Shown here: in pieces, positions 59,971 through 64,000 of the stretch
Position numbering within the stretch: position 1 is the stretch's first letter
Layout of the letters: every line of letters starts with the position of its first letter
Source of the DNA: Arsenicicoccus dermatophilus
GTDB taxonomy: Bacteria; Actinomycetota; Actinomycetes; Actinomycetales; Dermatophilaceae
Assembly: GCF_022568795.1 (NCBI RefSeq)
Contig: NZ_JAKZHU010000002.1
Location: 1-64,000, forward strand
DNA: 64,000 nt
Direction: 5' to 3'
Translations under genes and position numbers: made by a program
Notes under the pieces: model-generated
Database searches by the model: none
The model's input: only the letters and a program-made list of their open reading frames with translations
Told to the model about the DNA's origin: nothing

Positions 59971-60023
59971 TCGATGGCCTTCCTGGGAGGTGGGTGGTCT
60001 GTGGTCGAGGGGTCGGTCGTCGT

Positions 60024-63000
60024 TCAGCGGTCGCGCAGCACGCGCAGGCCCCGCACCAGAGCACGCGCGGTCGTTCCTGCGTGCTCGCCGGAGAGGAGGG
60101 TGAAGTGGTCGCCTGGCGCACTCTCTGCGGCGACGTCCCCGATCAGGACGTCCCGCCACATGTCCAGTGCCCGCTCGTGGGCTCCCGGCAGGAAGCCGCG
60201 GGGGTCCTCGGGCTGGACGATGACGGCATCCGCCACGAGGGCGTCGATGCTCGGGACGCCGGCGCGCATCGTGTGGTGATACCGGCGCCAGCGTCGGCGC
60301 AGCTCGTCCACGGACCAGGACCCTCCGGAGGGCAGGACGTCTCGATAGGCGCACCACCGCTCGGCGTCCGGCATCTGCCCGAGACGCTCGAGCAGGGCCG
60401 GCCGGGACGAGGCGCTCAGGGTGCTCCCGTCCTCGGCCGCGACGTGCTCGAGGAGCTGTGCCAGCGAGCACCGGAACTCCAGCAGCCGCTCCGGCTCACC
60501 ACCCATCGAGGCGACGAACATCACCTCGGCGAGTCGCTCCCCCAGGCCCGGTGGCACCGGATGAGGGTCGACGAGCCCGAGCGGACGGACCTCGGCCCCT
60601 CCCTCGACCAGGTGTCGGGCCGTCTCCATGGCCACGAGGGCGCCGAAGCTGTAACCGATGAGGCAGTACTCCGTGGCCTCCAGGTCCTGCAGCTCACGCG
60701 CCGTCTCGGCCCCCAGCTGCTGGACGATCTTCCCGGGGTCCGTCTCGCAGAACCGGTCGTCATCGGGAGCCAGGGCTGCCCACCAGGAGGACGGCTCTCC
60801 GAGCAGGTCCGTCACGTCGCCGTGACCCACCAGCGCCGAGACCAGGTGGGTCACGGAGTCGACCGCGGCCATGGAGTCCGAGAAGACCACCGTGGCCAGC
60901 GGTCCGTGCTCCGGCCGAGCGGACAGGGGCACCAGGGTGACCCGTCGGTCGGGCTGGTCCCGCACCTCCGCCTCGTCACCCAGGGCCGCCAGGGCCACCG
61001 CCGCCCGGGCGATGTCGGGGGAGCTGAGCGTGATGCGCAGGAGGGCTTCGAAGGAGACGCTCTCCGGGTCGGGGACCTGGTCTCGCAGCCGTCCCGCGAC
61101 CGCCGCCGCCGAGACCGAGCTCCCTCCCAGGTCGTAGGGGTTCGCGGCCCACCCGGGATCGGCGTCGAGCTCGAGGAGATCCCGCCAGGCCGTGGCCAGG
61201 ATCCCGGCCCAGCGCTGCGCGGGAGGCGACAGCTCGGGCAGCACCGCCGGTGAGGTGCTCGCGCCGTCCTGCCCCGGATGGTCCGCGGAGGTGGCGATCT
61301 CGGCGAGTGCCCGTCGGTCGACCTTCTGGTTCGCCGTCAGGGGCAGCCGCGGCAGGTGGTGGACGGCGACGGGGACCATGACGGCGGGGAGCCGGGTGCG
61401 TGCGACGGCCAGGATGTCGCCGTCCGCCTGCCGGTGGTCCTGGCTCTGGGCCTGCGCCGGGTCCGCGTCGCCGTCCGGGCCCACGACGAAGGCGTGCAGC
61501 GACCGGGCAGCGCCTTCGCCCGCAGCGACGACGGCCACGTGGCCCACCCGCGGGTCCTCGGCCAGAACGCTCTCGATGTCCCCCAGCTCGATGCGATGTC
61601 CCCGGATCTTGACCTGGTCGTCGAGCCGCCCGAGGATCGCGATCTCCCCGCCCACCAGGTAGTGGCCGAGGTCACCCGTTCGATAGACGCGGCCCAGTCG
61701 GTGGTCCTCCACGAAGCCCTTCCGGGTCTGCTCGTCGTCGTCATACCCCTCCGCGAGACCGCTGCCCAGGATCACGATCTCGCCGGGGACACCCACCGGG
61801 CGGTCCCGTCCTGCCATGTCCAGGACCGCGAGTCTCTGGTTGGCCAGGGGATAGCCGTAGGGCACCTCGCGGTCGGCCGGGTCCTCGGGCCCGACGGGGT
61901 GCGCGATCGACCAGATCGCCGCCTCGGTGGCTCCTCCCATGGCGATGACGCGAACGCCGGGGAAGGTCTCCTGCAGACCCTGCGGAAGCTCGCGGGGGAT
62001 CCGGTCGCCCGACAGGATCCAGGTTCGCACGGTGCTCGGCACCGGTGCTCCGTTGCGGGCGGCGGTCAGCATCATCTGCGCCACGGCCGGAACGGTGTTG
62101 AGGAGGGTGCCACCGTGCTCTGCGACGGACCTCAGCCAGCCGGCGGGGTCCGGGTCGGCGCAGGCCGCCGGCAGCACCAGCGCCCCACCGCGGCTCAGCG
62201 GACCGAAGATGTCGTAGACCGACAGGTCGAAGCTCAGGTCGGCGAGGGCGACGGTGCGGGTGCCGGAGGTGACGCCGCAGCGGTCGTTGACGTCCTCGAT
62301 CGTGTTGACCACGGCGCGGTGGGACAGCCGGACACCCTTGGGGCGCCCGGTCGACCCGGACGTGAAGATCACGTAGGCGAGGTCGTCGGGACCGACCTCG
62401 TCGCCCAGGATCTCTCCGGAGCCGCTCGGCCACTGCGTCGCGGTCGCCGCGTCGAGGTGAGGGACGTCTGCCAGGGCCTCGTCACCCGCGTCATGCACGA
62501 CCACGCCGACCCTCGCGCTCTCGACCACGGAACGACGTCGTGCGAGGGGATGGCGCACGTCGATCGGGACGTAGGCCGCGCCCAGCATCAGGATCCCCAG
62601 CACCACAGCGATCTGGCGAGGGGAGCGAGGCACGCAGACCGCCACCCTGCTTCCCCGGCCGACTCCCAGCTCTCCCAGGGCAGCGGCCACGCACCGGGCG
62701 CGAGCCTGGAGCTCGGCGTGGCTCCAGGTCACGTCGTCGGCGACGAGGGCCGGAGCGTCCGGCGTGGCCGCGGCAGCCGCCGCCAGCCGCCCGTGCAACG
62801 TGCCACCGGGCAGCTCGCGCGCCGTGTCGTTGGCCTGCTCGCGCTCGCGCCGCTGCCACTCGGGGAGACGGACCGGGGAGGGCAGCTCCCAGGCCGAGCC
62901 CTGCGTGGACAGCGCCCGAAGCGCCGCCACCAGGCTGGACAGCATGTCCTGGCGCACGGCCGCGTCGATCGCCCCCTCGCGCCCGTCCCAGTGGATGTGC

Positions 63001-64000
63001 AGACCCTCCGCGTCGTCCATCACCTGGCAGTCGAGCACGGCCTGCGGTGTCTGACTGATGGTGTAGGTGATCGTCCCGGAGGGATCGCGGCCGGCTCCTC
63101 CCACCCCGATGGCGCTGGTGAAGACACAGGGCATGGCGGCGTCCTGACGGCCGCGCGCCCGCGCGATCTCACGCATGACCTCCACCCCGCTGAAGGCGCG
63201 GTGGTCCAGGTCCTCGAAGAGCCGGGACATCAGCCGCCGCGCCCGGTCGGTGAACGTGCCAGGGTCGTCGTCGACCTCCAGCAGGGTGACGGTGGTGAAG
63301 TCGCCCACGACCCCCGCCAGCTCCGGAAGCTCCGCGGGCCGGTCCAGCACCGTCAGGTTCAGGCAGAAGCGGGGCTCGCTCGCCCATCGGGCGAGCACGT
63401 CGGCGTAGCACGTCAGCACCACGGCCGTCGGGGTCAGGCCGACGGAACGTGCACGACGAGACAGGGCCAGCCACTCCTCACGGGGCAGGACCGCGCTGAG
63501 CCCGCTCCACCGGGGGACCTCCTCGGGGTGCGTCGTGCGTGCGTCGACCAGCGGGAGCACCGGGGCCTTCGGCAAGGAGGGGATCCGCCCCAGCCAGTGC
63601 TCCCGCGCACGCCGATGGGCAGGACCGTCACGGCGTCCCCGGTCCCAGAGCACGTAGTCCCGGAACTGGAGAGGAAGCGGCTCGGTCGTCCCCCTGCCGG
63701 CATACGTCTCCTCCCACTCCCGCAGCAGGAGCAGCAGGCTCGCCCAGTCGCCCACGAGGAAGTCGAAGGAGACGTGCATCGTGCTCGTGCCGTCACGGTC
63801 CCCGATCGACGGCTGGGTGAGCGCGATGCCGAACATCGGCCAGGAGCCGAGCGGGTGGACCGTGTGAGACATCTCCTCCCGGACGGCGAGGAGGTGTCGG
63901 GACAGGGTCTCGGGCTCCGCGTCGGCAAGGACGGTGACGGGGACCGGAAGGTCCGGGACCTCGGGCAGCACCTGCTGGTAGCCCGCCGGGTCCACCCGGA
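60024..64000 (-). CDS. NRPS module Cy-A-PCP-TE, cysteine/thiazoline type (5' end off window)
   Basis: The visible 1323 codons are the end of a larger gene; the frame is open to the window edge. Numbering here is from the first visible Met (63995). Cy domain: the heterocyclisation motif D-x4-D-x2-S is at 78-86 (FDFLVGDWAS) instead of HHxxxDG. The Cy N-terminus is beyond the edge. A domain (about 410-905): FTSGSTGRPKG near 541, ALADLSFDLSVYDIFGPLSRGG (a pattern seen in Cys-activating A domains), GRLDDQVKIRGHRIELGDIE near 795. PCP: YDLGGSSVSA near 957. TE: IGYSFGALVAM near 1113, ending near 1320. It should load Cys, cyclise it to a thiazoline and release the product. An ECF importer follows directly. 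Confidence 0.9.
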   Translation of the reverse strand, partial: RVDPAGYQQVLPEVPDLPVPVTVLADAEPETLSRHLLAVREEMSHTVHPLGSWPMFGIALTQPSIGDRDGTSTMHVSFDFLVGDWASLLLLLREWEETYAGRGTTEPLPLQFRDYVLWDRGRRDGPAHRRAREHWLGRIPSLPKAPVLPLVDARTTHPEEVPRWSGLSAVLPREEWLALSRRARSVGLTPTAVVLTCYADVLARWASEPRFCLNLTVLDRPAELPELAGVVGDFTTVTLLEVDDDPGTFTDRARRLMSRLFEDLDHRAFSGVEVMREIARARGRQDAAMPCVFTSAIGVGGAGRDPSGTITYTISQTPQAVLDCQVMDDAEGLHIHWDGREGAIDAAVRQDMLSSLVAALRALSTQGSAWELPSPVRLPEWQRREREQANDTARELPGGTLHGRLAAAAAATPDAPALVADDVTWSHAELQARARCVAAALGELGVGRGSRVAVCVPRSPRQIAVVLGILMLGAAYVPIDVRHPLARRRSVVESARVGVVVHDAGDEALADVPHLDAATATQWPSGSGEILGDEVGPDDLAYVIFTSGSTGRPKGVRLSHRAVVNTIEDVNDRCGVTSGTRTVALADLSFDLSVYDIFGPLSRGGALVLPAACADPDPAGWLRSVAEHGGTLLNTVPAVAQMMLTAARNGAPVPSTVRTWILSGDRIPRELPQGLQETFPGVRVIAMGGATEAAIWSIAHPVGPEDPADREVPYGYPLANQRLAVLDMAGRDRPVGVPGEIVILGSGLAEGYDDDEQTRKGFVEDHRLGRVYRTGDLGHYLVGGEIAILGRLDDQVKIRGHRIELGDIESVLAEDPRVGHVAVVAAGEGAARSLHAFVVGPDGDADPAQAQSQDHRQADGDILAVARTRLPAVMVPVAVHHLPRLPLTANQKVDRRALAEIATSADHPGQDGASTSPAVLPELSPPAQRWAGILATAWRDLLELDADPGWAANPYDLGGSSVSAAAVAGRLRDQVPDPESVSFEALLRITLSSPDIARAAVALAALGDEAEVRDQPDRRVTLVPLSARPEHGPLATVVFSDSMAAVDSVTHLVSALVGHGDVTDLLGEPSSWWAALAPDDDRFCETDPGKIVQQLGAETARELQDLEATEYCLIGYSFGALVAMETARHLVEGGAEVRPLGLVDPHPVPPGLGERLAEVMFVASMGGEPERLLEFRCSLAQLLEHVAAEDGSTLSASSRPALLERLGQMPDAERWCAYRDVLPSGGSWSVDELRRRWRRYHHTMRAGVPSIDALVADAVIVQPEDPRGFLPGAHERALDMWRDVLIGDVAAESAPGDHFTLLSGEHAGTTARALVRGLRVLRDR

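Noticed and set aside
1-64000. tRNA, rRNA or CRISPR arrays
   Set aside because: I looked for T-loop signatures (GGTTCGAAT-type), rRNA-conserved words and regularly spaced repeats in the gaps and saw none. A dedicated scan such as tRNAscan would be decisive.

Overview
The window is very GC-rich, uses GTG starts freely, has many ATGA/GTGA gene overlaps and actinobacterial protein families throughout. It comes from a high-GC actinomycete, most likely a Micrococcales member related to Intrasporangiaceae/Dermatophilaceae. That placement is inference from gene content, not from a marker comparison.

Bases 1 to about 6,430 are not ordinary sequence. They are a mosaic of short, frame-broken pieces of a VWA protein, a DUF2382 protein, a siderophore-type ABC ATPase, a FecCD permease, 6-phosphofructokinase, and inverted copies of the clean genes that follow (substrate-binding protein, siderophore-interacting protein, argS). 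The pieces are arranged around two mirror points, near 2,865 and 6,430-6,550. The simplest reading is a fold-back (palindromic) assembly or consensus artefact overlaid on the real left flank. Annotation there should be treated as provisional.

From 6.4 kb the sequence is clean. 6.2-8.65 kb is the start of an iron-siderophore uptake operon on the minus strand with a DtxR/IdeR-like box. 8.77-19.1 kb is mostly core metabolism: argS, type II NADH dehydrogenase, a decayed glucuronyl C5-epimerase-like gene, a cation/proton antiporter coupled to an SMP-30 protein, riboflavin synthase, a pyridoxal/HMP kinase and a TfoX-C protein. 19.5-22.85 kb holds two paralogous secreted Pro/Thr-rich proteins sharing an unrecognised cysteine-containing domain, followed by a lipoprotein-type sortase; together they look like a cell-surface protein system. 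23-35.6 kb is mixed housekeeping: PAP2 phosphatase, histidine phosphatase with nnrD, PIG-L deacetylase, dicarboxylate symporter, DUF2786, a UDG-like protein, a frameshifted CrtI-like oxidoreductase and an SRPBCC protein.

36.0-38.65 kb is a nest of broken insertion sequences (IS110, IS5-like twice, ISL3). Next to it is a zinc-starvation pair, the cysteine-free ribosomal protein L36 and a COG0523-like protein, divergent around a Zur-like box.

39.97-53.2 kb is an envelope-glycan locus: flippase, GT-C-like membrane protein, DUF2613, GT4, methyltransferase, giant AftD-like arabinofuranosyltransferase, beta-propeller protein, acyltransferase and DUF3068. It matches the gene set of the mycobacterial Rv0224c-Rv0236c region, and two of its genes share an upstream palindrome. 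After a PTS EIIBCA and a CAP-domain protein, 57.15-64 kb on the minus strand holds a thiazoline-type NRPS (Cy-A-PCP-TE, running off the right edge) followed by a complete ECF importer (S, T and fused A-A). This is probably a metallophore synthesis and uptake locus.
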